In this document: positions 1 through 10,319 of the stretch, piece by piece | Layout: the number at the start of each line of letters is the position of its first letter | Position numbering within the stretch: the first letter of the stretch is position 1 | Assembly (NCBI GenBank): GCA_009801015.1 | Contig: VHZZ01017023.1 | Span: 7,060-27,473, forward strand | Source of the DNA: Silene noctiflora | Lineage: Eukaryota > Streptophyta > Magnoliopsida > Caryophyllales > Caryophyllaceae | Reading direction: 5' to 3' | Length of the DNA: 20,414 bases | The notes under the pieces: generated by a model | Database searches by the model: none | Seen by the model: only the letters and a program-made list of their open reading frames with translations | Told to the model about the DNA's origin: nothing | Program-made: the position numbers and the translations under genes

Positions 1-99
1 TTTCCCTCCATTCATCAAAACAAATACTAAAACCTAACAAAAGAAAAAAGAAAAAAGAAAAACAAAACAATAGTTACTGTAACACTAGCAGCAGTAAAG
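1..99 (+). promoter_or_regulatory. 5' leader of MED8 (partial view)
   Basis: This is the sequence upstream of the MED8 ATG. It is A-rich, with runs of AAAAG and AACAAA and no upstream ATG, which suits a plant 5'UTR. No TATA box is visible, so the promoter and probably the transcription start lie before the window. Confidence 0.5.
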
Positions 100-107
100 A
101 TGGATGC

Positions 108-138
<31 letters not shown>

Positions 139-3100
139 CCGCCGCAACAACCACCGCAACCGGCGGCAGAGCGGTTGAATCCGGCGGTTCAGCAGCAATT
201 GAATTTACAGTCGGTAAAACTTCGAGCAGAGAGTCTTCAAAAGCTTATTACTCGTATGATTGAAGATATGGAGTTTCTCTCTCGTTCTAATGCGCTTCCG
301 AAATGGTGCGTGCGCTTCTTTAGTTTTTTTTTTTTTTTTTTTTGAGTTTGATTTTGAATTGCGTTTGATTGAGTTTTGTTGTAGGAATTAGGAAGTGTAA
401 TTGTTGTTAATTTTGTGTTTAATTTGATTAGATGATGATTTTTTAGGAGAAATGAGATTTTTGTTGTTAATTTTGTTAATTTAGTGATCGGTGAAATGTT
501 GATAATTTATAGTTGTGCAGGAAGACAGTAATTTACTTATGTTTGCATTGATTTCTATATCTTGTGTACAAATTTGTATTGAATTGGATATAGAATTGCG
601 GTCGCTCGAATTTTGTTATAGGAATTGTTGTTGTTGATTTGGTTAAACCTAGGAGATTTTGTGCTTTATGATCGTAATTTGGATGGTTTTTGCTGTTTTT
701 GTTAGGATAGTAATTTATTTATATTTGCATTGAATTCTATATTTTTAATAGAAATATTGAATTGGATATAGAATTGCATTCGCTCGATTTTTTGTAATAT
801 GATATGGTTAGAGCTTGGAGATTATAGGTTGTTGGACCGTAATTTGGATGTTTTAGGAGAAAAGAGGTTTTTGTTTTTGTTAATGTTGTTAGTTTAGTGA
901 TCGGTGAAATGTTGATGAATTATAGTTGTGCAGTGACTCAGTGAGACAGTAAATTATGTATATTTTGCATTGAATTCTGTATCTTGTGTAGAAATTTGTA
1001 TTGAATTGGATATAAAACTGTGTTTGCTCGATTTTTATTGTGAGCATTGTAGTTGTGTTAGATTGTGGGTTTGATTTGGTTAAACCCAGGACATTTTATG
1101 TTATAAGACCGTAATTTGGACGCTTTAGGAGAAAAGAGATTTTTCTTGTTTTTGTTAATGTTATTAATTTAGTGATCAGTGAATTATGTTTGTGCAGACA
1201 GTAATTTATTTGTGTTTGGATTGGATTCTATATCTTGTATGGAAATTTGTATCAAATTGGACATAAAATTGTGTTCGCTCGATTTTTATTGTAAGAATCG
1301 AAGTTGTGGTTGATTGTGTGTATTATTTAGTTAAACACTGGAAATTTTAGGTTACTAGACCGTAATTTGGATGTTTTAGGAGAAAGGAGATTCTTGTTGT
1401 TTTTGTTAATTTTGTGATTGGCGAAACATTGATGAATTATAACTGTTCAGTCAGACAGTAATTTATTTATTGGATTGGATTTTATATCTTGTACTGGATT
1501 CGCTTGATTTTTGTTGTAATAATTGTAGTTGTGGTTGATTTTGTGTATTATCTAGTTAAATTTAGTTGATATTAAGTTAAGAAGGTGGTTGTGGAACCGT
1601 ACATCTTAATTTGGACGTTTTAGGACAAAAAAGCAGATTGTTGTTTTGTTGATGTTTGCTGATATTTTGTTAATGTTGTTGATTTGATTGGTAAAATGTC
1701 TTATGTATTATAATTGTGCAGTTAGACAGTAATTTATTTATATTTATTTGAATTCTAATCTTGTATGGAATTTTGGACTGAAGTTTAGGCTTGACTGTTT
1801 CAGCACAAAATTATTTGTAGTGAGTATGTTATTGAGCGGAAAATAGAATTAGAGACAAATTTTTGTTAGTGTTGCACAGAAAATTAGGTTTTTAATATCT
1901 AATCGCCGTGCTGATGTGTGATTGTTTTGTGTTTCGCATCAGGCAAGATTCTCTGAGTCAATTCTCGATGGTGAATCTCGAGTTGCACAACATATCTGAA
2001 GACATTAAGAAGGTTTCAAAGGCATTTGTGGTGTATCCTAGGAATGTTAATGCCGAGAATGCTAATAGTAAGCATCTTTGTTCACCCAAAGTTGTATCTA
2101 AATTTTGATCTTGTAATGGTCAAAAATAGATAAATTTTAATTTATTTCTTATAAACGTGAACACTGAAATCACTCAACTTTATAAAGAAAAGGAAGGAAA
2201 GGAGGGGCACTGAGAATTTGTTGTAGGGGTGTTAACGACTTCTGATAATTATATGCCGTATGCCTTTCAGTTCTGCCTGTGATGTTGTCGTCAAAGCTCT
2301 TACCTGAGATGGAAGCGGATGATAATGTTAAGAAAGCTCAGTTACTACTTGGCCTACAAAACCTGCCTGTAACTGCACAAATTGAAAAGCTGAAGGTGAT
2401 CGAATAATCAACTTTTAGAACATTAGAATCTTAAGTTTATTCTCTGAATTTACTTGATTACTGTGACAGGCCAGAATTGACATGATTGCCGAAGCTTGTG
2501 AAAGCGCAGGAAAAGTTCTTGCTGATACCCGTAAAGCCTATTGTTTGGATACTAAGCAAAAGCCAAGCACTGTCCCAACTGTAGACAAGGCGCACTCTGC
2601 CACAATTCTAGAACAGGAAAATATACTCAGGGCTGCTGTTAATAGTGGCGAAGGTGATATCTTGAACCCTTACCTTTGTTTGTATGGAGGGATTCGGGGC
2701 GAAAGGGAGGAGAAGGAAAAGGGGGAATAATTTCCTTATTTGGTTAGCAAATTGGATTAGAGGCAAATGGCATTGCTGTTCCATTCCCCCTCCCTCCTTC
2801 CCTCCATATCCTTCTCTCCATCCCCCTCCCCTCCTTTGTGTATAATTGTATCTAAACATACCCTTATTATACCATTTACTGGCACCGAGTATATTGTTTA
2901 CAGTCGCTTTACAAAAATGGCAATATTTGTGGCTGTTTAGGGACAATTTGTCTAATTTTGATTCGGGAGTATACCCTTTTTGTAGAAAATGGACTGTCAT
3001 ATAAGTAATGTGTTTCTGCAATTCTGCCTGGACCCAGGGTTCTTGCTATTATCATTTGTAGTCTGTACAAGATTGTTGAGCTACTTGATCTGTACATTTT

Positions 3101-6100
3101 ACAGGGCTAAAGCTTCCTGCTGACCAGAGGCATCTTACATCACCCCTGCCTGCTCATCTTGTTGGCGTGCTCACAGGTGGTGATGGGGCTCAAACATTTG
3201 GTGACGGATCTGGTATGACGAGTAGCTTCCTCATCATTGTGATCTCACTAACATTTTTTATGTTAATATTGTACCTTCATGGCATTGTATGTCTTGTCTA
3301 CTTCCAGGCATGTACTCAAAGAATACTCCTCCGATGTCATCCGGCAATCTCAGTAACCAAGGCCCTCAAATGCAGGTATTTTCTTATAATTATTTTTTAT
3401 TCTTTGTAGCAACTTGATATACCTCCCGCATTATTGAAACACTGTTCTGCCATGATTTTTTTCATTACTTTTTTTTTCTCCCCTCCAATCATTTTTCTCT
3501 TTCATGTCAGTGTATGCATGGATGATTTTTTTTGCTTGCTTTATTTTTCTAACTTCGAATTGGAACCTGATTGTCCTGATGTATATCAGTTGCTATGATG
3601 ACTGCTCATCTCTCGACGAGGAGTCATTGCCCAATTAGTATTGCTGATTTGACAAGTTTTAAGAGAACCCTTTGAAATTATCTTTAGACAGAATTCAGCT
3701 GAATTAATTGTCATATTCCATTTGAACTTGCGTCTAAGACTCATTGGATACAAATGTTTATGTGTGTATGAGTGTATCTAGTCATTTTATCAGTCTCCTA
3801 GTTTGCGCTATTACTATTATGTGGAATTTTAAGAAAGAAATGTAGTGCAGGCTTCTGGAGGTCAGCCTGTTGGAAGATCAGTCCCTTCACCTTCAGCGGC
3901 CACTGCAGCTTCTTCGTTTGATAATACAGCGTCTCCTCTACTCTATGCAAACTCGCCAAGATCTGGCACAAATATGATGAATGCACCCTCTCCCCAGCAG
4001 CAAAATATGCACCCGCAGCAGCTTCAACAACCGAGGTCGAAGATCATGCAAAATATGGGGATGAATGCACCCTCTCCCCAGCAACTTATCGCTCAACAAT
4101 ATAGGCTGCAGGGAATGGGACAGGTATCACTTGTGAATTTGTGATTCTGCTCCAGATATGCTTCTCTCCTATTCGCTGGATTCATACCACTTTCCATTTT
4201 GAACTCATTCATTGGATTGATACCATTTCCTTAAATGGCAAAAATAAACATCCTAAATGACCGATATACCCCTCATATAATCAACACTCACCCGACCCTC
4301 ATACACTCATCGTCTCATCCTCACTCCTGCTCCAAATCCCAACCCCACCACAAAACTCCAACACCACCCCCACCCCACCCACACTCAATCACCAACTTGC
4401 CGACCACCATATACTTGCTGGTGACCACGCCTTACTCCAACCACCAAAACTTCCCACTGGGCACATAATCACTTCCATCAGGCTACGTCTCTCTCGTCGA
4501 CCATCCAACATCCAAATGTGGTACCACCACCATTTCGTCTCCACCATTTGAAGTATTTCGACACTCCTTTGCCTGACCAAATCTGGTCGACCAGCGGAAG
4601 GTCATCATCGGAGTTCGAAGGGTTGGGATTCAGAGGTGATTGGTTGGTTTCGTCGGAGGTCATTGGGATGTCCTTTGTCGGATTTTAAAAGCCTGAGATT
4701 TGAAGGTGGTTAGGTGGCCCGGTGGTGTGTAGTGTTGTGTCGTTTGGGTGGTGATCGGGGGTGGGGTGATTCTAGCCGGTGGGCATGGTCTGGGGTTCCG
4801 GCACTCTGGCAGTGGGGGACTCGGATGGATTGCATCGCAACGTGTAGGGTATGGGGTTGTGATGGGGTGGGGACGTGGGGTGTGATAAAGATGAGAAAAG
4901 CGATGTGGATTTAGAAGGAAGGACATTTTAGTAAACTACACACACTTGGCCCACTTTTCTTAATATTGGTGTCATCTCGAGGAGTTGGTTATCGTATATG
5001 TTGGCTTTCTTAAATATACTCCCTCCATTTGGATTCACTACATTTTCTTTTTGGGCTATTCAATGTTCTACGTCTGTTCTTTTGGGTTAATTTTGACGAC
5101 AAAAATACCCTCTGTATACATATTAAGATGCTAGTTTGGGTAAGGATTATAACATTTAGTTTTGTCCCATTTAGAGGAATAGTGTTTTGAAACATCAAAA
5201 GGCAATTGGAAATAGCTCTGTTTTATTCTGATTTAAACTTTTAACTTTAATAATAGTATAACTTAACTGTAATAATGTATTTTATCAGCTGCAGGGACAG
5301 AACCAAATGCAGTTTTCTCAACCAATAGCAAGTCAGCAGTTTCAAGGTAGGCAGCTAGCTACCGGACATTTGCAGCATGGTATTGCGCAAAGCCAACTGA
5401 GCCAAGGAAACCAGCTGAATCGCCACATGGGGCAATTTTCCGGAACAGCAAATACAGCCTTATTCAATGCTGCTCAAAGTTCACCAAATGCTTCTATGGT
5501 AGAACATGAATCTTCATCTTCAGAAAACTATGATTGCATTTGATCTTTTATACTTGCTAAGTTCTGAACAATCATGCTATGTTGCTATAATATGCTTCAT
5601 ATAAGTTGCATTAGACCTGTATTATGTGTCATTTCCTTGGGTTTATGCAAAGTGACTAACACATCTGGATGTAAGATACCAGATAAACTTGAAAGGTTTT
5701 GTGCTTTACTCACCTAGGACCATGTTTATTGCTTTCTCATTTTTGCTTATCCTTAGAGAGGTTCAGACTAGGATAATATTTTAATTTATGGTTTAATTTC
5801 TGCATGCATCAACTTTTCCGATACATACTTTGGTATTTGAGAGTGAAAGACTTTTGTGGAATGACACCCAAGGTCCACCAGGGTAATGGAATCAGAAACA
5901 AAGAACCCAAATCACATGTTCCCTATGGCAGGGACTTGCCTTTGACATGCAATTTGCTATCAAAAATGAACCTATAGAGAGGCTGAAATCGCTATGCTCC
6001 TTCACAAAAAGTAGCTGACTAGGGTTGTGATTGTGGAAGAGCCACCCATTCCTCTCCGAGACTCCAATTGATCCACTGCAGCGTAGGTAGAAAAAAGAAC

Positions 6101-9100
6101 TATTATCACCACAATGTTTTTGGATATTGCCTCTTCCAAACCCTCATATGATGCCTTTGCTACTTATCTTCATTGCATTCCTCTTATGACCTCTTCCTTC
6201 TATGTTTGATTCAAGTTATGGGATAATCAAAGACATTGTTAGTTGACGAAACTTAGCTCAGTTAAACTGAGTTTATGGTCTAGATTTAACATAATGAATT
6301 GAAATCTTACTGAATTTCACTGTTATATTCCTTTTATATCAGATTATGTACACAATCTTGGATTAATTTTCCTTTCACCATTAAATATCAAAATGTTTCT
6401 CAGCGATCATTAGGAATTGCAGAATCTGTTTCTGACACTGACTATCTTTTTTTGCCGATGTTCACACCGGCCATAGGGAAATGGGTGCCACAATAAATGT
6501 TAGGATGAGTGATTTAGTTCTTGTATGTTAATTTGTTAACTCTTATGACAAAAGAACCCCCAGAAAAAATATGATCATGGAAGATAAGCGAATCTCATAT
6601 ATGTAAACAAAGAGAAATTATGTGATCTTGTACTTAAGTTCTATCTGATTATAAGGCAGAAAAGACTTTACAAAAGTGTGAGGCGTCGAGATTGTTTCGA
6701 TAGTTGCCATCCCCCCACACCCACCTCTTTATTGGTGATTCTCAGTTAGTTCCTTGAATTACTGGTCTTAGTTTAGACTTACATTATTTGTTCACTTAAT
6801 ATTCTGTCATCTGAATTTTAAGACCTATGAGAAATTTAAACTACAAAACAAGCCACATATTTCCCGAAATGCCAGAACTTCCACATTGCATGTCTTTGGA
6901 AACAGACTGCTTATAACTGCATGTCCATAGAGGTATGAATTTCTACATTGGGGCCTACCCAGTCCTTGCTCTAAGCAGGATTTTTACCGGGTTGCTGTGG
7001 CTGTTGTTTCATTGTTGTGAATTATAGTTAGAACATCAGAGTTTCTGTCCAAATGCCATTAGTTGCCTTTCTCATGTTTGGCATAAACGAGAGACAGTTT
7101 TGAAACTTGTTTTGAACTGACTAGCACGGTTGCGGACCTTCGTTTTTCTCTTGGGCTATTCTGTGTAGATGGGATTAGCCACAAAGCTATCTTCCTCGCT
7201 CATTGTGCCCAATGACAGTTGATTTATGGCCAAGGTTGTATTTAGCAGTTTAAGTCATAACAAACAATAACAAACTTTGTTCCACCTGTTCATCATTTCC
7301 TAGACGATTTTGATCGCCAAATCAATTCCCTCTCCTTCTTGAAGAAGAATTTTTTAAGTTTGTTATAAAGGTCAATTGCAGTATGTTTACTAAGATAACA
7401 ACATGCTCTTTTCCTGATTAACCTTGTGCTTCTTTAGGAATGAAGTTAGTCTTATACACCTCTTCCGACTTAACTGTCGACAAAAGCTTGGGTTACTAAG
7501 GTATATTAGGTAATAAATAAAATCTCATCTGTGTTTTAGACACCACGGGTGGTTCTGTACTAGAGATTCTTGTAACGGAATCGAAAGGTAGATGTTTATT
7601 GATATGTCTATTCTTTCGGGCACATGTATTATAAGTAACATCTCTGTTATCTAGTTATGTATTTGGTATCTGGACAAATAATTTATATTGTGCTTGATTG
7701 CTTGACATATGGATACTACAGTACAAGAGAATTCTGCAATTTACATTTTAGTTGAAGAAGTAGATATTTCGCTCTTTAAATAATTTATGTATTGATATTT
7801 TTTTTCTACTCCTTTCAGATTTCAAACATGTCGGCTGCGATGGCATCACAATCATTACTTCCAAGAATGCAGGTTATATAGTTGCTCCTCTTGAATCAAA
7901 TTATGATACTTTCTTGCTTTGGTTTACGGTGTCTATGCCATAGTAAGAGGTGCGCCCTAATTTTCTATCGGACTACTGTTAACTTAGCATATTGGCTGTA
8001 CCTTTGTAATTGAGTCCTTTTTGAAAGTTGTTGAGGTGTTTTTTATAACTTACTGAAATCTGATTACTAAGAAGGCAGGAAAAAAAAGTCCCTGGTAGCT
8101 AGTTTGTCAGAAAATTGTAGTGAATTTAATGTAATTGAAATAGAAAATGAACTGACATCAGTTATAGTGCCCTAGTTGGTGTTACAACAAGCATGCGATC
8201 TGCTGATATCTGTAGTAACTTCGAGTCTATGAGGCTCACGAGTTTCAAATTTCTCCAGTATTTCGGAATTGAGTGCTATCAGCGATCGCAAGAAACTATT
8301 GAGGGTATTTTCAACACAAGATCGTGGGAGAATTATAGAATTAGGTAATTTGTGAGTAAAACGTCGGGTGATGGAAGAATTCACAGTGTTGAAATTACAT
8401 ATCTTTATTGATGACGGCTTTGTATTCTTTAGTTATTTGGAAAGAATGATCTCTGAATCATGCATAGTATTATCAATGTGAGTGGTTCACGACCTAATTA
8501 TGGGGTTAGATTATGCTTTCCGGTAAAATAATGGAGTAGCCAAGTGCTGATATTCTTTTCATTTATTTCCATTACCACTGAATCCGAAAATTCATTCTTC
8601 TTTGGCTTAAAATCATACTATAATGGAATAAGACAAAATGTTACCCAACATATACGCTTCGTACTGTGTGAAATAGTAATGATTGATGTACTTTCCGGTA
8701 CAGAAATCACTGGTTGGTTCATAAGCAATCGGATCCAGAAAGCGTGGGAGTTTAGGGCAATGCTTTTCGCTATGAATCATTTAGAACTCTCTTTATGATT
8801 CCAGTATAAGATATTATTGTGGTATCCGTATTATGGATTCATATCGGGTGTAACTGCGAGTTAGACAACCCTGCCTTACTCGAATGTGATTGATGTTTCA
8901 CTCGGAATTTCCTTTTGTGATTACATGTCATAATATTGTTTCCATATTAGACTGCATTGTAATCGCCTATTTTACTTTTCAGTTTCCTTTAGCTGGTGGA
9001 AATCCTCAGAGGACTCATCAATCCCAGATGCTCAGCGATCAGAGTATGATATTCCTGTCTTTCCTTTTTTCCCCTTCAGCTTGCTTAATATCACTATTTC

Positions 9101-9378
9101 ACGTGTAGTAAACTTATAATCAGTCGTTTTGAAGAAGAAATAGTTCACGAGTTATTATTGGTTTACGAAATCAGTCGAGAAGGCGATAACATTGGTGGCC
9201 GTTTATCCTTGCAGTATTCAATATGGGAGCAAATCCTGGTAGCATGATGTCTCTACCACAACAGCAGGTTCATCAAGGTGCTTTTGGTAACCAGACTCTG
9301 CAATCTAACATGGTACCGATGCAGAATACAACTCAAAACCTCCAAAATTTTCAACAAAGACAGCAGAACCAACAGTAA
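100..9378 (+). CDS. MED8: Mediator of RNA polymerase II transcription subunit 8, 11 coding exons
   Basis: Exons: 100-305, 1943-2067, 2271-2395, 2470-2653, 3105-3212, 3308-3375, 3851-4123, 5289-5498, 7819-7872, 8983-9043, 9215-9378. All introns are GT-AG, and the join gives 525 residues plus TAA, close to the roughly 520-residue plant MED8. After ten Gln (residues 4-13) comes the conserved part, about residues 27-215, including LPKWQDSLSQFSMV (66-79), ILPVMLSSKLLPEME (111-125) and ACESAGKVLADTRKAY in exon 4. Residues 215-525 are low-complexity, rich in Gln, Met, Asn, Ser and Pro, ending QRQQNQQ. MED8 is a subunit of the Mediator head, which links transcription factors to RNA polymerase II in the nucleus. 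In Arabidopsis it is tied to flowering time, jasmonate defence and organ size. Yeast and animal Med8 lack the long tail. The exon 8 acceptor could instead be at 5294/5295, dropping two residues. The ATG is the first in the A-rich leader and matches the family start. Confidence 0.95.
306..1942 (+). other. MED8 intron 1 (1,637 bp)
   Basis: The donor is GTGCGT after AAATG, and the acceptor is CGCATCAG. It splits the Trp-69 codon (TG|G). A run of 20 T sits at 324-343. Most of the rest is a degenerate tandem array listed separately. No open reading frame of note is present. Confidence 0.9.
350..1785 (+). repeat. Degenerate tandem array, about six units of 180-270 bp
   Basis: The same ordered words recur: TTTTAGGAGAAA, TTAGTGATCGGTGAAATGTT, GTTGTGCAG, GACAGTAATTTATTTA, GAATTCTATATCTTGT, TTGAATTGGATATA, CGCTCGATTTTT, TTAAACC and GACCGTAATTTGGA. 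The GACAGTAATTTA word, or a one-base variant, begins near 524, 706, 945, 1197, 1454 and 1725, giving spacings of 182, 239, 252, 257 and 271. A partial unit precedes the first and follows the last. Units are diverged by substitutions and small indels, so the array is old. It lies wholly inside MED8 intron 1. Confidence 0.85.
2654..3104 (+). other. MED8 intron 4 (451 bp), mostly transposon-derived
   Basis: The donor is GTGATA after GAAG, and the acceptor is TTTTACAG. It splits a Gly codon (G|GG). The first 12 bases run up to the target-site copy of a hAT-like MITE that fills 2674-2859. The rest is unremarkable AT-rich intron. Open frames across it on either strand come from the purine-rich and pyrimidine-rich arms of the MITE. 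Confidence 0.8.
2674..2859. mobile_element. Small hAT-like MITE inside MED8 intron 4
   Basis: The flanks carry an 8-base near-duplication, ACCCTTAC at 2666-2673 and ACCCTTAT at 2860-2867 (7 of 8 identical), the length made by hAT transposases. The ends are weakly inverted: CTTTGTTTGTAT on the left, and ATGTTTAGATAC when the right end is read on the minus strand. The left subterminal part is purine-rich (GGGAGGAGAAGG type) and the right part pyrimidine-rich (CCCCCTCCCTCC type), so the element can fold back. No coding capacity. The family assignment is inferred. Confidence 0.6.
3376..3850 (+). other. MED8 intron 6 (475 bp)
   Basis: T-rich intron between exons 6 and 7, with donor GTATTT and acceptor TAGTGCAG. 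I see no repeat, RNA gene or conserved coding frame in it. Confidence 0.85.
4230..4930. repeat. Composition-skewed, fold-back-like repeat block
   Basis: About 4260-4460 is strongly C-rich on the + strand (many CACCC, ACCCC and CCACC words). About 4690-4880 is strongly G-rich (GGGGTGGGG, GGTGGT). Read on the minus strand, the right half resembles the left half: CTCATC, then CCCCACCCCATCACAACCCC against CCCAACCCCACCACAAAACT. The left edge carries ATGACCGATATACCCCTCAT, and the right edge GGACATTTTAGTAAAC. This suggests a degenerate long inverted repeat inserted in the intron. Pro/Thr/His-rich open frames on both strands arise from the skew and are not genes. No class can be assigned. Confidence 0.5.
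5017..5040 (+). mobile_element. Stowaway-like MITE end (orphan)
   Basis: TA at 5017-5018 is followed by CTCCCTCC, the signature outer terminus of Tc1/mariner-type Stowaway MITEs. I could not find the matching GGAGGGAG-TA end within the following few hundred bases, so this is a truncated or diverged copy. Confidence 0.5.
5499..7818 (+). other. MED8 intron 8 (2,320 bp)
   Basis: The longest MED8 intron, with donor GTAGAA after GCTTCTATG and acceptor CTTTCAG. Both strands show only short open frames with frequent stops. I see no tRNA, clear terminal repeats or family-level protein similarity. Some stretches of higher GC (about 5870-6080) may be old insertions that I cannot identify. Confidence 0.8.
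7873..8982 (+). other. MED8 intron 9 (1,110 bp)
   Basis: Donor GTTATA after AGAATGCAG, acceptor TTTTCAG. It separates the 54-base exon 9 from the 61-base exon 10. A minus-strand open frame of about 70 codons near 8172-8384 has no recognisable motif. Nothing else supportable is present. Confidence 0.8.
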
Positions 9379-10244
9379 CGCTGTTGACATTTTCGAGATA
9401 AGAATGTTGTAGAAACTCTGTTCATGATATCTGCTTATTTATTAGTGAATGAGAATAGAAGTGTCGATGAATTTGATTCACTTGACACTTAATTCGTATA
9501 TGTGTCATGTGTTTCACATTAAGTAACTTTCGTTGTTAGAGGTGAAATTTGATTTCTGATTTTGTATAAACTATTTCGAGAAAAGTTGTGAAATTTATAT
9601 ATTAGCCTTCAAGTGAAAATGTTGCATTTTACAATATTTGCCCAAATATTTGAGAGCTATTGAAGACGGAAGTTTTCCGAGTGTAAGAATGACTTGTATA
9701 GAAAAACAGAAGGGGTGTGCTGCAAACGATGTGGCCTAGTGAAATCAGGCCTATTTCTGATGCAGGGGCGAAACAAGGTTGGTTAAGATTTCCTTGCATT
9801 TGTGCGTTGTGTATCTATGGACATGTCTCTTAGATGTAGCTGAGGAGCAATGTGATTCACTCAATTTATTTGAAGCCGCTACATTTTCGGACAAAAGTTG
9901 TACTGGAAATTATGTGAGAGTTTGTGTTATTTCATACTAAAATGGAAATGTAATGGGCTCTTTTGAATGTATAAAAAGAAGAAGAAAATGAAGAATGCAA
10001 ATGAATTGATGGTGAGTTACTGTGACTGGCTAGAAATTGTGGTCATATATGTAATACAGTTTTGGCTGCAATTTTCTCCATAGTCATTTTGGTTAGTTTA
10101 GTTACTATGGTGTTTCAACACACTTGCCAAGTCCATCTGTACAAGCTGCATAACTGACTTGGTTCTCTTCGGGATCTTTTATTCTTTTAGTGCATTTTTT
10201 CGGGATTCAATAATTATTTCAATCTTGGTAAAAAAAACACAATG
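9379..10244. other. MED8 3'UTR and intergenic DNA
   Basis: AT-rich sequence after the MED8 stop. It must include the 3'UTR and polyadenylation site, but no canonical AATAAA stands out close to the stop. A TATAAAAAG word lies at 9970, too far from the MCAT start to be assigned as its TATA box. No open frame or RNA gene is evident. Confidence 0.6.
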
Positions 10245-10301
10245 ATTTTAAAAGTCAAGCTTGAACCAGCCCTGCTTGACTCACTTTTAAAATTGAGTCA
10301 A
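10245..10301. repeat. Imperfect inverted repeat / stem-loop
   Basis: ATTTTAAAAGTCAAGC at 10245-10260 pairs with GCTTGAC[TCAC]TTTTAAAAT at 10274-10293, a 16-bp stem interrupted by four unpaired bases. A second, overlapping stem is TTGACTCA (10277-10284) with TGAGTCAA (10294-10301). It sits just before the GC-rich repeat upstream of MCAT. Confidence 0.7.
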
Positions 10302-10319
10302 GGTTGGATGGTTCATCAC

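Larger units (their letters stand above)
4124..5288 (+). other. MED8 intron 7 (1,165 bp) with repeat insertions
   Basis: The donor is GTATCA and the acceptor TTTATCAG. It contains the C-rich then G-rich block at about 4230-4930 and a Stowaway-like end at 5019; both are listed separately. The flanking intron sequence is ordinary AT-rich DNA. Confidence 0.85.

Noticed and set aside
2608-3021. Minus-strand open frame of 137 codons
   Set aside because: It overlaps MED8 exon 4 and the MITE. Its Gly/Arg/Lys-rich middle is the pyrimidine-rich MITE arm read backwards, and no family motif is present.
4235-4926. Pro/Thr/His-rich open frames on both strands
   Set aside because: Low-complexity translations of the C-rich/G-rich intronic repeat. 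They have no domain and sit inside a well-supported MED8 intron.
5307-5543. Frame running past MED8 exon 8 into intron 8
   Set aside because: The donor at 5499 (ATG|GTAGAA) gives an in-frame join to exon 9. The extra 15 residues before the stop are intron read-through.
9970-9978. TATAAAAAG as an MCAT TATA box
   Set aside because: It lies more than 900 bases upstream of the ATG, with a repeat in between. Without transcript data it is just an AT-rich word.
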